A DNA stretch of 64,000 bases from Halohasta salina (GCF_024178165.1 NZ_JAMZIE010000001.1:310001-374000); one strand, 5' to 3'. Positions 53,918-64,000 are shown, numbered from the stretch's first letter. The notes: generated by a model from the letters alone, not told the origin. Program-made: numbers and translations.

Positions 53918-54391
53918 GTGGCTGACCAAGCACGCCTCGACACGGCGCTCCGAGGCCAACCGTCGACGGGATCGGTCGACCGGATGCGGGCGGTGGCCCT
54001 CGCGGGGATCTGTCTCGACGCGGTGACAACGTGGGTGGTCTTTGCGGCCCCCGGTTACCGGGAGTACAACCCGCTTCTCGCCGGGCTCTGGGACGGACAC
54101 CCCTTGTTAGTCGCCGGCTACTTTAGTGGCCTCGCCCTCGCGGTGGTGGTCGCGACGGGCCGCCACCGACGGCTGTCGGCGGCGGTCTCGGCCTACGTGG
54201 TCGTCGTCATGGGTGTCTTCGGCGGTGGCAACAATCTCGTGCTGTTCGCCGTCGGTCCGCCGAGTCCGTTGGCAGTGGTGGCCGACGCAGTCGGCATCTC
54301 GGGGTCGACTGTCGTGGTGACGATCGCCCCGGCCTGTGGCCTGCTCGTCGCGGCCGGGGCCGTCTGCCTCCGTCGCGGCTCACGTTCGTAG
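53918..54391 (+). CDS. Four-helix membrane protein of unknown function
   Basis: 157 aa from GTG 53918, chosen because a TATA-like GTTATCCGG lies about 25 nt upstream. Four hydrophobic helices (about residues 26-44, 60-80, 86-108, 115-145) with segments ICLDAVTTWVVF and EYNPLLAGLWD, which look like the DUF5658 type (assignment uncertain). An in-frame start 69 bp upstream is possible. Confidence 0.65.
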   Translation: MADQARLDTALRGQPSTGSVDRMRAVALAGICLDAVTTWVVFAAPGYREYNPLLAGLWDGHPLLVAGYFSGLALAVVVATGRHRRLSAAVSAYVVVVMGVFGGGNNLVLFAVGPPSPLAVVADAVGISGSTVVVTIAPACGLLVAAGAVCLRRGSRS

Positions 54392-54485
54392 TGCGGCGAG
54401 GGAGCCGCGGGCCACGTTGTTCCGGTCACCACATCTCGATCCGCCACCGAAACGCACACGAGGCGTCGACAGTTCGCGTCGACGA

Positions 54486-56909
54486 TCAGTCCGACCCAGC
54501 GTCGTCGCCCCGGCCGCCATCGGTCTGGGCCGGAGTATCGTTCCCGCCATCGATATCCGACCACGGCACGGAGTCAGCCGTCGACGCGGTATCCGTCTCG
54601 GTGACTTTTCTGGCCGCGAGCAACGCTCCGTCAGCTGCAGGATCCGCCTCTACCGCCGACTCGCTGCCGGCTGCTGCGGGTTCGGCGGCCGTCGACGCCG
54701 CCTCCTCGGTGGCCGTCTGTGGGGCTGATGACGTTCCATCCGTGGCATCAGTTGCCACGTCCTTGGCGGCCGCGATTGCCGCCTCCGCGGCGGGGTCTGT
54801 CTCGCCGACCTCGAAGTCGTCGACGCTGTCGTGGAGTTCCTCGGCCGTCTGGCTGAGGCGCTCGATGGTCATCGTGACCTCCGACAGCGACGAGGCCTGT
54901 TCCTCGGAGGCCGCCGAGACGGTCGTCGCTTCGGCGGCGGTCTGCTGGCTGACACTGGAGACCTCGTCGACCATCGAGACGACCTCTTCGGAGGAGGCCG
55001 CCTGATCGTCGGTCGCCCGGCTGATCTCGGTGATGCCGGTCTCGGCCTCCTCGATGGCCGCCGCGATCTCGTCGAACATCTCGACGGCGTTCTCGATCGT
55101 CTCCGCGCCGGTCTCGACCCGCTGGCTCATCTCCTCGATGTCGTCGACCGTCTCGCCGGTCGTCTCCTGGACCTCCTCGATGCGAGTCTCGATCTTCGTC
55201 GTCGCCTCGCCCGCCTCCTCGGCGAGCTGTTTGATCTCGGTGGCGACCACGTTGAACCCCTCGCCCGCCTCGCCCGCGCGGGCGGCCTCGATGGAGGCGT
55301 TGAGCGCCAAGAGGTTCGTCTGCTCGGCGATCGAGGAGATCAGCTCGACGATCTCGCCGATCTGCTCCATCTGGGCATCGAGGGCCTCGACCTGCCGGGA
55401 GGCGTCTTCGGCCTCGGCCTCGATGGCCTCGATCTCGGCGGTCGCCTCGGCGGCGTACTCCCGGCCCTCCTGGCCGCGGTCGACCGCGCTGCCGGCGGTC
55501 GCCGAGACCTCCTCGGCCGAGGAGGCGACCTCCTCGACGGTCGCGGACATGTCGGCCATCTCGCCGGCGACCGTCTGGAGGTCGTCGCTCTGTTTGTCCG
55601 CCCCGTGTGAGATCTCGACGACCGACTCGGCGACGTCCTCGCTGGCGGCCTCGATCTCCTCGGCGCTGGCGGCGACCTGCTGGCTGGAGTCGGCGACCTC
55701 GTCGGCGATCGACTGGACCGTCTCGATGCTCTCCCGCAGTTGGTCGACGCCCTCGCTGAAGTCATCGAGCACGCGGCCGTACTCGCCGGGGAAGTCGGTG
55801 TCGACCTCTTGGTCGAGGCGGCCGTGTTTGAGCCCGTCGCTGGCCGCCGAGATCTGCCCGAAACTCGCCGACAGGCGGTCGGTGCCGCGCTGGAAGTCTG
55901 CGAGGACGCTGCCGTACTGGCCGGGGCGGTCGGCCTCGACCGTGCGGTCGAGTTTCCCCTCACGGAGCGCGTGGCTGGCGGCCTCGATCTCGTCGAAACT
56001 CCCGGTGAGTTCCTCGATACCCCCGTCGAGTCGCTGCATGATCTCGCCGTAGCTGCCGGGGTAGTCGGTGTCGATCTCTTGGTCAAGTTTCCCGGCCTGC
56101 AGGTTGCCGCTGACGACCGAGAGATCGTCGACGACACCCACGAGGTTCCGTTGCATCCGCCCGAAGGCGTCGACCATCACTCCGAGTTCGTCGTCCATCT
56201 CGCGGCTGGTGATCTCGGTGTCGAGCCGCCCCTCACTGATCGCTTCGGCCGACTCCGAGAGCCGTTGCAGCGGCGGCGTGATGTGTCTGTTGAGCACGAC
56301 CCCGATCCCGATCGCCGAGATGAACGCGATGACGGTGAGCCCCAGTAGCTCCATCTGGGTCGACTGCGTCGTGGCGTCAGCGAGGGCGACCTGCTCGTCC
56401 ATGTTTGCCTGCGCTGTGGCTTCGAGCGTGTGGGCCTGCTCTTCCATCTCGGCGCTGAGCGATTCCATCTCGGTCAGCGTTGCCGCCGCAACCTCCTCGT
56501 TGCCAGCGGCCTTCGCCTCGAAGTACTGCTCGCCGAGTTCGTTGTATTCGTCGTGTGTCGCCCGCAGGGTTTCGAGTTGGGCGACGGCCTCACCGGTGGG
56601 TTCCATGGCTGCAGCTTCAGTCTCGAAGTATCCGTCGGCCTCGTCGTAGGCCTCACGCGCACCCGCTTCGTCGAGTTGCGCCGAGTGCACCGCAACCTGC
56701 TGTTTCTGGATTTCGACGATCATCTCGGTGGCGTGGTCCATGTTCTGGCCCTCGGTGGCGATGACATGGGCCTCGTGGTCGAGTTCGGCGAGGCTCTGGT
56801 AACCCACCGCCCCCGTCGTGGCTACCAACAACGCCACGATCAGGAACGATGCGATCAGTTTCGGCCGGAGATTCAGTCTATCGATGCCGAGTGTGTTTGT
56901 GAGTCCCAT
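54486..56909 (-). CDS. Methyl-accepting transducer (haloarchaeal Htr-type)
   Basis: 807 aa. TM1 at about residues 22-45, an extracellular helical-bundle-like sensor (about 46-187), TM2 at about 188-208, then a HAMP domain and three tandem HAMP-like units sharing GxLDxxVDTDxPGxYG (about 270-420). The signalling domain includes the hairpin tip [20 protein letters not shown] and flanking methylation helices. The acidic tail (about 720-807) is disordered. It should bind CheW/CheA, but no che genes are near. It lies 70 bp downstream of the LOV/HTH regulator on the same strand. Confidence 0.93.
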   Translation of the reverse strand: MGLTNTLGIDRLNLRPKLIASFLIVALLVATTGAVGYQSLAELDHEAHVIATEGQNMDHATEMIVEIQKQQVAVHSAQLDEAGAREAYDEADGYFETEAAAMEPTGEAVAQLETLRATHDEYNELGEQYFEAKAAGNEEVAAATLTEMESLSAEMEEQAHTLEATAQANMDEQVALADATTQSTQMELLGLTVIAFISAIGIGVVLNRHITPPLQRLSESAEAISEGRLDTEITSREMDDELGVMVDAFGRMQRNLVGVVDDLSVVSGNLQAGKLDQEIDTDYPGSYGEIMQRLDGGIEELTGSFDEIEAASHALREGKLDRTVEADRPGQYGSVLADFQRGTDRLSASFGQISAASDGLKHGRLDQEVDTDFPGEYGRVLDDFSEGVDQLRESIETVQSIADEVADSSQQVAASAEEIEAASEDVAESVVEISHGADKQSDDLQTVAGEMADMSATVEEVASSAEEVSATAGSAVDRGQEGREYAAEATAEIEAIEAEAEDASRQVEALDAQMEQIGEIVELISSIAEQTNLLALNASIEAARAGEAGEGFNVVATEIKQLAEEAGEATTKIETRIEEVQETTGETVDDIEEMSQRVETGAETIENAVEMFDEIAAAIEEAETGITEISRATDDQAASSEEVVSMVDEVSSVSQQTAAEATTVSAASEEQASSLSEVTMTIERLSQTAEELHDSVDDFEVGETDPAAEAAIAAAKDVATDATDGTSSAPQTATEEAASTAAEPAAAGSESAVEADPAADGALLAARKVTETDTASTADSVPWSDIDGGNDTPAQTDGGRGDDAGSD

Positions 56910-56956
56910 ATGTAACATCACACGACAAAGCCGGTTCAAACAGCAGGATAACTGGT

Positions 56957-56982
56957 TAGTGTCGCCGATAGTTCTGACACTA
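56957..56982. repeat. TAGTGTC/GACACTA hairpin at the regulator's stop codon
   Basis: Perfect 7-bp arms (56957-56963 and 56976-56982) around a 12-base loop, overlapping the last codon and stop of the regulator and lying about 50-70 nt before the transducer ATG. It could be a terminator, a processing site or an operator for the transducer. Confidence 0.6.
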
Positions 56983-59900
56983 GCTATTTAGCCCCTCGTT
57001 CTCAGCTGTGAGATCCGGCTCCGACTCGAAGACAGCAGCGAGGAGCCGCCGGTGGGCGGCCTGCAGGTGGTTGTAGACGGTCGGGCTCGAAATCCCGAAG
57101 CTCTCGGCGAGTGCCTCGCCAGTCACGCCCCGTGGCGTCTCGTAGTAGCCGCCGTGGTAGGCCGCCGTGAGGATCTCGTACTGGCGGTCGGTCAGCAGTT
57201 CGGCCGCCGTCGTCGTCTCGATGGCGTCGGGATCGGTCGTCCGTCGCTGGGCCAGCAGTTCGATCTCCGGATACCGCGACAGCAGCGACGCGATCAGCGG
57301 CCGTTTGGCCGCCTGCTCTGGCGCCGCGATCCGAACGGTCGTCCCCGACGGGTCGGAGACCGATTCGAGGAGTCGACCGCCGTGTTTGGCGACGACGGAG
57401 GCGAGAAACGGCTTCCTGACCGTCAGGCTCAACTGCCCTTTGGCGGCCGTCCCGAACGGCTCGACGGCCAGCACGCCCGCGCTGGCGGCCGCTTCGCGCC
57501 GGACCGCCTCGCTGTCGCCGTCGAGGACCGTCACGAGGATCCGTATCGTCTCGTCTGTCGTTTCGAGGACGGTATCGAACCGAATCCGACCCTCGGTTGC
57601 CGCTGCCAGTCGCTGGAGGAGGTAGGTCGACCCGCCGAGGCTGAACTCGCGTTCGACGTATGCGGCCTCGGCTGTCGCATACCGCTGGTCGAGGATCCGG
57701 GAGTAGGTTACCGCCAGCGAGGCGACGTTCTCCAAGAGGTCGGCGTGCAGGTCGTCGAAGGCATGCTCGCTTCGGGCGTAGACCGACAGCACGCCGTACA
57801 GCACGTCGTCGTAGACCAGCGGCACGCTGTAGACTGATCCGTAGCCGACCGACAACGCGGCCTTCGCCCACGACTCTTCGAGGACGCGCGAGGCGATGGC
57901 GGGGACGCTGATCGCCCGTCGTTCGGTGGCGGCGCGTCCAGCGGGTAGCCCGCTCCCCTCCCCGACTGCGATCGAGTCGAGATACTCTTCGCCGTCGCCG
58001 GCCCACTCGGTCGGCTCGATGTCGGCCGCCCGTCCGTTCGGTCGTCCGATCCACGCGAAGTCGACGGCATCGATCCCCAGCAGCCCCGTACAGACGGCGC
58101 GCTCGATAGCCGCCTCGCTGTCACTATCGGCGACCTGCCGGTGGATCGCCTGTAGCGCGTCGAGACTGTCTGTCAGTGCTTCGATGGCCGACTGGTGGCT
58201 CGACAGCTCACTCGTGATCTCGTTGCGCTTCCGGTCGCTATGGAGCTGTTGGAAGGCAGCCTCGGCGTTGGCGGCCGCTACCTCGATGAGTTCCACGTCG
58301 ACCGGGTCGATCTCGCTGTGGCCCGTATCGAAGGCGACGATCACACCGAAATCCCCGATCGGCACCACGAGTGCCTGCTGGACCGGCTCGTCGACGGCCC
58401 GCTCGGCGGGTGGGAGGAACTCGCCGTCAAAGACGGTCGCCTCGCCTCGCTGATAGGCCTGCCAGATCGGGTTCGGCCCCGGTGCGATCCCTCCGAGTGC
58501 GGACTCGTCGCCGAGGTCGGCGGCAACTGCCGCCGGTGTGAGTTCGCCGCTGTCTTCGTCGAACTGGGTGACGGCGACGTAGTCGAACGCGAAGGCTCGG
58601 TCGACGAACTCGACGAGGAACTCGGCGATGTCGCCTTCCGAATCCGGGGGATAGAACGCCCGTGTCGACGTATGAAGCTCGTGGAGCACGCGCTCACGCT
58701 TTTCGAGTTCGCGCTTCTGGGTGACGCGGTCGGTGATGTCCTGCTGGAAGCCGATGTAGTTGACGACCGCCCCCGTCTCGTCGTGGACGGGCGCGATCTC
58801 CAGATGGTTCCAGAACATCGTCCCGTCGCGTCGGTAGTTGCGGAGTTCGACCGACGCGTCGGTCTCGCTGTCGATCGCCGCCCGGAGCGTCGACACCGGC
58901 TCCGGCTGGGTTCCCTCGCCCTGCAGGAACCGACAGTTCCGACCGAGAACCTCCTCGCGTGGGTAGCCGGTGAGTTCGAGGAACTGGGGGTTGACGTACA
59001 CCATCTCGTCGTCCGTCGTGGAGTCGGTGATGGCGATCCCGACCGGCGCTTCGTCGAGCGCCCGGCTCTTGGTGAGGAGTTCCTGTTCCCGCTCCGTTCG
59101 TTCGGTGATGTCCTGAAACGCGCCGTGAACGCCGAGCAGTTCGCCGCTGTCGTCGCGCCACGGCTTGCCCATTACCCGTACCCACCGGACCTCGCCGGTC
59201 GTGGTCACGATGCGGCACTCGTGGTCGAACGGCTCGCCGTCGGTCGTGAGGCGGTCGACCGCCTCACGGATCGTCTCGCGGTCCGCCGAATGGTAGAACT
59301 CCAAGACCTCCTCGACCGACAGCTCGGTCCCGAGCGGCTGTTCGAGAATCCGGTAGATCTCGTCGGTCAGCCGCAACCGCTCGGTCCGAAGGTCGAGTTC
59401 CCAGCCGCCGATGTCGGCGACGTCCTGAATATCCCGCAGGAAGTCGCGGTGTCGACGGAGTTCTGCCTCGCGTTTCTTCCGCTTGGTGGCTGCCCAATCG
59501 GCCACAACGTACTCCTCGGTGTCGTCGTCCTTCTCGGTGGCATCCGTGTGATCAGCCGCTTTGGGTTGGTCACCTCCGTCAGTCAGTCCGGTCGTCATCT
59601 GTACGGCTCGGCGGGCGCTAACTGCGTGGTCGATCCGATTGGCGAGCAGGGTGTATTCGGCATTCCCGCCCTGCCGGAGACAGTCGGTCGCCCCGGCAGC
59701 GAGTGCGTCGCTGGCAATTTCGTCGAGCCCGCCCTCGACGAACAGCACGAACGGAAGGTCCGGGAACCGCTCGCGAACGGCTGCGAGCAGTTCGCGGCCG
59801 GTCATTTCGGGGAGATCGTCTCCCGCGACGATACAGTCGGGGGGTCGATCGGCGATCGTTTCGAGGGCGGCCGCGGGGCTCGGTGTGGCCTCGACGTGGA

Positions 59901-60000
59901 TCGCGTCGTCCCAGCGAGCGAGTGCCGCGGCGGTCGGCTCCGTCACCGCCGGGGCGTCGACGTGGAGAATCTGAACCGGATCTCCGAGGTTGCGACTCAT
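56980..60000 (-). CDS. Bat-like regulator: degenerate receiver, PAS, LOV, two GAF, HTH
   Basis: 1006 aa. Residues 5-125 resemble a receiver domain, but the phosphate-accepting Asp position before LPEMTG is Gly. A PAS domain follows (about 190-310). Residues about 320-430 form a LOV-type PAS domain: GRNCRFLQ with the photoactive-type Cys356, [11 protein letters not shown], and IGFQQDIT with the flavin-contact Asn and Gln residues. Two GAF-like domains follow (about 445-600 and 640-780). Then comes a bacterio-opsin-activator-type domain and a C-terminal HTH_10 ([34 protein letters not shown]). Such proteins activate bop in Halobacterium. Blue-light sensing is inferred from the LOV residues. The ATG at 60000 gives the natural start. 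Confidence 0.88.
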   Translation of the reverse strand: MSRNLGDPVQILHVDAPAVTEPTAAALARWDDAIHVEATPSPAAALETIADRPPDCIVAGDDLPEMTGRELLAAVRERFPDLPFVLFVEGGLDEIASDALAAGATDCLRQGGNAEYTLLANRIDHAVSARRAVQMTTGLTDGGDQPKAADHTDATEKDDDTEEYVVADWAATKRKKREAELRRHRDFLRDIQDVADIGGWELDLRTERLRLTDEIYRILEQPLGTELSVEEVLEFYHSADRETIREAVDRLTTDGEPFDHECRIVTTTGEVRWVRVMGKPWRDDSGELLGVHGAFQDITERTEREQELLTKSRALDEAPVGIAITDSTTDDEMVYVNPQFLELTGYPREEVLGRNCRFLQGEGTQPEPVSTLRAAIDSETDASVELRNYRRDGTMFWNHLEIAPVHDETGAVVNYIGFQQDITDRVTQKRELEKRERVLHELHTSTRAFYPPDSEGDIAEFLVEFVDRAFAFDYVAVTQFDEDSGELTPAAVAADLGDESALGGIAPGPNPIWQAYQRGEATVFDGEFLPPAERAVDEPVQQALVVPIGDFGVIVAFDTGHSEIDPVDVELIEVAAANAEAAFQQLHSDRKRNEITSELSSHQSAIEALTDSLDALQAIHRQVADSDSEAAIERAVCTGLLGIDAVDFAWIGRPNGRAADIEPTEWAGDGEEYLDSIAVGEGSGLPAGRAATERRAISVPAIASRVLEESWAKAALSVGYGSVYSVPLVYDDVLYGVLSVYARSEHAFDDLHADLLENVASLAVTYSRILDQRYATAEAAYVEREFSLGGSTYLLQRLAAATEGRIRFDTVLETTDETIRILVTVLDGDSEAVRREAAASAGVLAVEPFGTAAKGQLSLTVRKPFLASVVAKHGGRLLESVSDPSGTTVRIAAPEQAAKRPLIASLLSRYPEIELLAQRRTTDPDAIETTTAAELLTDRQYEILTAAYHGGYYETPRGVTGEALAESFGISSPTVYNHLQAAHRRLLAAVFESEPDLTAENEGLNS

Positions 60001-60147
60001 ACATAAACAACTGACTGTTGTGGTAATAGTCGTTTGCACGTTTGCCGATCGATGGTAGACATCTGTCCACTCCTCTCGACGAACACGATCGGCACTCGCG
60101 GCCCCGCCGGCGGTAGCTTTGTGCCGGTCGACGCCGACTCACAACCG

Positions 60148-60450
60148 ATGCCCACAGTCTACGTTACGGCGCCGGAATCGACCGCCGACGAACTCGCGGC
60201 CACGCTCGTCGACGAACGGCTCGCCGCCTGTGTCAACGCCGTCGACTGCCGGTCGACTTATCGCTGGGAGGGCGAGGTCACCACCGACGACGAGACGATC
60301 CTCCTGCTCAAGACGACCGAGGCGGCCGCCGACCGGCTCACAGAGCGGATCGAGGAGCTCCACCCATACGACGTGCCCTGTATCGAGCGCTTCGACGAGA
60401 CCGACCTGCTGGCTCGGTTCGGTGCGTGGATCGACGAGTCGGTCGACTGA
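60148..60450 (+). CDS. cutA: CutA1 divalent-cation tolerance protein
   Basis: 100-aa trimeric CutA-type protein: VYVTAPESTADELAATLVDERLAACVN, STYRWEGEV, LLLKTTEAAADRL and the end LARFGAWIDESV match the family. Linked to metal tolerance, with an unclear mechanism. ATG 60148 chosen for the family N-terminus. Divergent from the LOV regulator. Confidence 0.94.
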   Translation: MPTVYVTAPESTADELAATLVDERLAACVNAVDCRSTYRWEGEVTTDDETILLLKTTEAAADRLTERIEELHPYDVPCIERFDETDLLARFGAWIDESVD

Positions 60451-60520
60451 GGCCGGTGTCAGACGTTGCGGCGGCATCGTCGTGCCGGTCGAACCCCTCG
60501 GGTCGGTGGTGATCCTCGGC

Positions 60521-61369
60521 TCACTCCGGGTCGACTAACCGTCCACCGTGCCGGCGTCGGTTCGCGGCGTAGACCACCGCGACCGCCGCGAGCGCGGCAT
60601 AGAACCCGAATATCCCGTCGCCGGCCGGATAGCCCGTCTCCCGGAGTGTCGACACGAGGGCGACGACCCCAGCGACGGCGGGTGGGATTCCGACGTAAAG
60701 CCACCACGTCGGCTGCCACCCCTCGGGACAGCGTAGAGCCGTCGCATCGAGGAACAGCCCGACGAACGCGGCGATCGAACAGGCAAACAGGCCGAGGGCA
60801 CTCGCAAACGAGAGACCGAAGCCGACTTCCGCGGGCCACAACAGCACCGCCAGCCACACCGGTGCGAGGACGGCATAGCCGACAACGACGAGCCACCACC
60901 GCGACCGGTCGGACTGGCCGGCGGCGGGCGCTCGTCTCCGCTCAGGGTCGACGCGGTAGAGCACCCAGTCGGTTCCGACCGCCGCGACGACGGTGACGGC
61001 GACCGACAGCCCCACGCCGAGGACGGCGACAACCGGTGCAAACAGGAGGATGAGACTGGGTGTTTCGGCCGCCGAGGCGATCAGCCGGAGCGTCGGCAGC
61101 CCGAAGACGACCAGCGCCGCGAGGCCGCCGGTCAGACCGGTCCAGATTCCGGCCCGCTTAGTCGACGCCGCTCGCTCGTGGTAGTAGAAGCCGACGAGCA
61201 CGCCGGCGACGAGCAGCGCGAGGCCGTCGAACTCCGGACCGGTGGCCACCCCCTCGCCCGACAGCGAGTCCCACGACAGCAGTAGCGAGACCGGAACCGA
61301 GGCGAGACCGGCGGCAATGGCGACGCGAAACGCGTCGTCGGTCGCCTCGGCTGCGAGTCGTTGGAGCAT
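60521..61369 (-). CDS. Seven- to eight-helix membrane protein
   Basis: 282 aa from ATG 61369 with hydrophobic helices through most of its length, loops rich in charged residues (WVLYRVDPERRRAPAAG), and a basic end (ANRRRHGGRL). No transport or enzyme motif recognised. It faces cutA, and dinB lies upstream on the same strand. Confidence 0.7.
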   Translation of the reverse strand: MLQRLAAEATDDAFRVAIAAGLASVPVSLLLSWDSLSGEGVATGPEFDGLALLVAGVLVGFYYHERAASTKRAGIWTGLTGGLAALVVFGLPTLRLIASAAETPSLILLFAPVVAVLGVGLSVAVTVVAAVGTDWVLYRVDPERRRAPAAGQSDRSRWWLVVVGYAVLAPVWLAVLLWPAEVGFGLSFASALGLFACSIAAFVGLFLDATALRCPEGWQPTWWLYVGIPPAVAGVVALVSTLRETGYPAGDGIFGFYAALAAVAVVYAANRRRHGGRLVDPE

Positions 61370-61446
61370 AGGCACGTCCCTCCGGCTCTCTGGAGCCGTC
61401 TCACTTATACCACTGCCCCCGTTTCAGAGCCAGAACTGCCACTCGA

Positions 61447-62787
61447 TCACTCGAACTCTCCGAGCGACGACTGGCCCTCGCGGCGGTCCTCGATCCCCGG
61501 CTCGGTCGACGCCTCGCCGGTATCGGCGTCAATCCAGTCGGTGATCCGCCCTCGGTCGACGCGCTCGGCGTCGTCGGTCGCTGGCGTGGCCATCCCGTCG
61601 CCACCTGCCGGGCTGTCGGCGGGCTCGAAGCCGTCCAGCCGGGCCTGATCGGCCTCCTCGAACGAGAGCTTCGAGACACGGACGCCCAGCTTGCGGACCT
61701 GCTCGTCGGCGAACTCCTCCAAGAGGTCGAGAGCGACCGATTCGACGAGATCGGGCTCGTCGACCGGGCCCGGCAACGAGGAGGCCCGCGTGTTCACGTC
61801 GAACGGCGGGGTGACGACCTTGATCCCGATCGTGCGGTACATCGCCCCGCGACTCCGGGCGCGGGCCGCCACGTCGGCGGCGAGTGCGCGCACCTGCTCG
61901 CGTTTGGCGTCCATCTCGTCGGTGGCCTCAGTGAAAGCCGACTCCCGCGAGAGGCTCTTGGGTTCCCCGGTGGGTGTCACCTCGCGGTCGTCGACCCCGC
62001 GGGCCCGATCGTACAGTTCGCGGCCGCGTTGACCGAAGCGATCGACCAGCGGCGCGGGATCGGCGTCGGCGAGATCACCGGCGGTTTCGATCCCCAACTC
62101 CCGGAGTTCGCGGGCCGTGACGGGGCCGACGCCGTGGATCTCGTCGACCGGCAGGGGGTCGAGAAACCCCGTAACGTCGTCGGGTGGGACGACCGTGAGG
62201 CCGTCGGGTTTGTCGAAATCGCTGGCGATCTTGGCCGTCGACATGTTCGGCGCGACGCCGACGCTTGCGGGGACGCCGACCTCACGGCCGATCTGCTGTT
62301 TGATGTGGCGACCGTACCCCTCGGCGATGGTCCGGTCGCCGCCGTCGACGCGATCCCACCCCGTCCGGTCGGTGACGTCGAGATACGCCTCGTCGATGCT
62401 CACCTCCCGGACGGTCTCGGCGTAGTCGTGCAGGATCGCTTTGACCTCTTCGGCGACCGACTGATAAAACTCCATGTCGACCGGTCGGTAGTAGCCGACT
62501 ACTCCATCGTAGTCGTCGCCGACGTCTTCGGCTCGGGGGAGGGCGTCGAGGGCTTGCCGGATCGCTTGGGCGCTCTCGACGCCGTGTTCGCGAGCTTCGT
62601 AGCTGGCGGTGGCGACCGCGCCGTGGCCCTCGCCGGGCTCGTAGCCCATCCCGACGACCAGCGGCTCGCCCCGTAGTTCGGGCTCGCGCAGTCGCTCACA
62701 GGAGGCATAAAAGCAGTCCATGTCGACGTGAAGGATAATGCGGTCCTCGGCGTCGACCGTGGCTCCCGGCAACTGCGGGCCGTCCAT
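61447..62787 (-). CDS. dinB: DNA polymerase IV (Y-family)
   Basis: 446-aa translesion polymerase. Catalytic residues in HVDMDCFYASCE (about 20-31) and REVSIDEAYLDVT (about 129-141). HhH segment PVDEIHGVGPVTARELRELG, little-finger domain (about 300-390), acidic linker, and a C-terminal PCNA-interacting box QSSLGEF at residues 439-445. All catalytic acids are present. Confidence 0.95.
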   Translation of the reverse strand: MDGPQLPGATVDAEDRIILHVDMDCFYASCERLREPELRGEPLVVGMGYEPGEGHGAVATASYEAREHGVESAQAIRQALDALPRAEDVGDDYDGVVGYYRPVDMEFYQSVAEEVKAILHDYAETVREVSIDEAYLDVTDRTGWDRVDGGDRTIAEGYGRHIKQQIGREVGVPASVGVAPNMSTAKIASDFDKPDGLTVVPPDDVTGFLDPLPVDEIHGVGPVTARELRELGIETAGDLADADPAPLVDRFGQRGRELYDRARGVDDREVTPTGEPKSLSRESAFTEATDEMDAKREQVRALAADVAARARSRGAMYRTIGIKVVTPPFDVNTRASSLPGPVDEPDLVESVALDLLEEFADEQVRKLGVRVSKLSFEEADQARLDGFEPADSPAGGDGMATPATDDAERVDRGRITDWIDADTGEASTEPGIEDRREGQSSLGEFE

Positions 62788-62863
62788 ACCCGGCGTTAGG
62801 AGTCAGGAAGTATGACTGTTGGCCACTCGCTCCGGCGGGCCGCCGTTCGGCACGTCTCCGGCC

Positions 62864-62873
62864 AAATATTTAA
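62864..62873 (+). promoter_or_regulatory. TATA box of the uORF-permease transcript
   Basis: AAATATTTAA, centred about 30 nt before the uORF ATG at 62899. Transcription should start almost exactly at that ATG, not at the permease start 65 nt further on. Confidence 0.65.
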
Positions 62874-62898
62874 CTCACAACCGAAACGACAGCAACTA

Positions 62899-62967
62899 AT
62901 GAACGACGTCGACGGGATCGTCCCCCAAACCGCCACCCTCCGTCACTCGGTGCTCCCGTGCCAATGA
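62899..62967 (+). CDS. 22-aa upstream ORF (leader peptide) of the permease
   Basis: [20 protein letters not shown] plus CQ, then TGA. It begins at the expected leaderless mRNA 5' end and its stop overlaps the permease start in ATGA. This arrangement suggests translational coupling or a regulatory leader peptide. An alternative is that the peptide is not functional and simply feeds ribosomes to the permease. Confidence 0.5.
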   Translation: MNDVDGIVPQTATLRHSVLPCQ

Positions 62968-64000
62968 GCGACGACCAGCCAGCCACGCCCGAAGCGACGC
63001 AGGCCGACGCCCATGCCGATCCGGCCGTCGACATCGGTGAGACGACCGACGAGACGACCGTCACCGAGGAAGGGTCCGAACTCGAACGCACCATCGGCCT
63101 TAGCGGCGGGCTGACCATCGGCATCGGAACCATGATCGGCGCGGGAATCTTTGTTTTTCCGGGGCTGGCCGCGGGCAACGCTGGCCCTGCCGCCGCGGTC
63201 TCCTTCGGCATCGGCGCGGTCGTCGCGCTGCTGGTCGCCCTCCCGACCGCCGAGTTGGCCACGGCGATGCCGAAAAGTGGCGGCGGCTACTACTTCATCT
63301 CCCGCGGGATGGGATCGCTGTTCGGTGCGGTCGTCGGCCTCAGCCTCTGGCTCGGCCTCGTCTTTGCGACCGCCTTCTATCTGGTCGGCTTCGGCGAGTA
63401 CGCCCTCGCAGTACTGGTCGAGATCGGTCTCCCGCGGCCGCCCGACCTCGGCCCGTTGAGCATCGTCGCCGTCCTCGGCGTCGTCTGTGGCGTCGGCCTC
63501 ACGGCGCTCAGCGTCGGCGGGACCGAGAACACGACCAAACTCCAAAACGGGATCGTCAGTCTGTTGCTCGGGATTCTGGCGGTCTTTCTCACCGTCGGGA
63601 TCGTCGACGCCCTCGGCTTCCTCGGCTCGGAGTCGGCGCCCGAGACGTTCGCCCCCTTCGGCGTCGGACCGATCCTCTCGACCGCCGCGCTCGTCTTTAC
63701 CTCCTATCTGGGGTTCGCCCAGATCGCCACCGTCGCCGGGGAGATGAAGGAGCCGAGCCGGAACCTCCCGCTGGCGATGGTGGGGTCGGTGGTGGTCGTC
63801 GGCGTGCTGTACGTGGTGACGATCTTCGTCTCGACCAGCGCCTTCGGCAGCCAAGAGTTGGGCCAGTTGGGCGAAACTGCCATCGTCGAGGTCGCCCGCT
63901 CGTATCTCGGCTTGCCGGGGGCGATCGCGATCCTGCTGGCGGGGCTGTTCGCCACCGTCTCGTCGGCCAACGCCTCGATCCTCAGCGCCTCCCGCGCGCT
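62964..64000 (+). CDS. APC-family amino acid permease (3' end cut by window)
   Basis: Frame open to the window end (345 codons seen). A hydrophilic acidic N-terminus of about 45 residues is followed by [22 protein letters not shown], the APC family TM1 signature with GAGIF, then TM2 ([24 protein letters not shown]), [10 protein letters not shown], and at least eight TM helices including [21 protein letters not shown]. Substrate unknown; haloarchaeal relatives often end in universal-stress-like domains, which here would lie beyond the window. Confidence 0.93.
   Translation, partial: MSDDQPATPEATQADAHADPAVDIGETTDETTVTEEGSELERTIGLSGGLTIGIGTMIGAGIFVFPGLAAGNAGPAAAVSFGIGAVVALLVALPTAELATAMPKSGGGYYFISRGMGSLFGAVVGLSLWLGLVFATAFYLVGFGEYALAVLVEIGLPRPPDLGPLSIVAVLGVVCGVGLTALSVGGTENTTKLQNGIVSLLLGILAVFLTVGIVDALGFLGSESAPETFAPFGVGPILSTAALVFTSYLGFAQIATVAGEMKEPSRNLPLAMVGSVVVVGVLYVVTIFVSTSAFGSQELGQLGETAIVEVARSYLGLPGAIAILLAGLFATVSSANASILSASRA

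Overview
The window is one contiguous piece of a haloarchaeal (class Halobacteria) chromosome. The evidence is a very GC-rich genome with acidic proteins, an A-type ATP synthase, bacteriorhodopsin, halophilic malate dehydrogenase, aRF1, MBF1, Hef and an archaetidylinositol-phosphate synthase-like enzyme. Many genes have a TATA-like box about 25-30 nt before the start codon and almost no leader, as expected for leaderless haloarchaeal transcripts. I do not assign a genus.

Layout. 1-4428: the end of the ATP synthase operon (atpC partial, atpF, atpA, atpB). 4459-11911: an insertion that separates atpB from atpD. It holds a lipoprotein cyclophilin, a set resembling teichoic-acid-type cell-surface polymer synthesis (GT2 glycosyltransferase, TIM-barrel isomerase, TagB/TagF-like glycerophosphotransferase, glycerophosphodiester phosphodiesterase, a cytidylyltransferase-HAD phosphatase fusion) and a bacteriorhodopsin gene with a recognisable Bat-type upstream element. 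12022-17687: atpD, aRF1, a MinD-like ATPase with a long acidic tail, a 43-residue membrane protein and argS. 17969-20353: riboflavin kinase/regulator, ribB and ilvE. 20340-31792: membrane proteins, serA, photolyase, serB, an AT-rich islet with an HExxH membrane protein between two 106-bp inverted repeats, hef, and malate dehydrogenase.

31797-37921: uvrC, DUF309, a PQQ-type sugar dehydrogenase, tRNA-Thr(CGT), a purine phosphoribosyltransferase and small membrane proteins. 37961-44491: two convergent three- to four-gene groups, CDP-alcohol phosphotransferase / glycosyltransferase / methyltransferase facing arfA / MDR dehydrogenase / PTPS-like protein / unknown, with a HAD phosphatase divergent from arfA. 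44602-54391: OsmC, metallo-hydrolase, FAH hydrolase, cobalt transporter CbtBA, hisC / adenylate-kinase-like / archaetidylinositol-phosphate synthase, MBF1, tpiA and a HerA-like ATPase. 54486-60000: a chemoreceptor-type transducer downstream of a large LOV/GAF/HTH regulator of the Bat family. 60148-64000: cutA, a membrane protein, dinB, and an APC permease (cut by the window end) preceded by a 22-codon upstream ORF.

How it fits together. Light and energy run through the window: a proton-pumping rhodopsin sits inside the ATP synthase locus, its promoter carries a Bat-type element, and a LOV-containing Bat-like regulator lies further along. Riboflavin genes (arfA, ribB, the riboflavin kinase) occur in two places. 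The most likely undescribed systems are the teichoic-acid-like cluster inside the ATP synthase locus, the arfA/PTPS/MDR cluster with its facing glycosyl/methyl/CDP-alcohol transferases, and two families of palindromic repeats: GTAGTC-N3-GACTAC between genes, and a 106-bp structured inverted repeat with compensatory changes.
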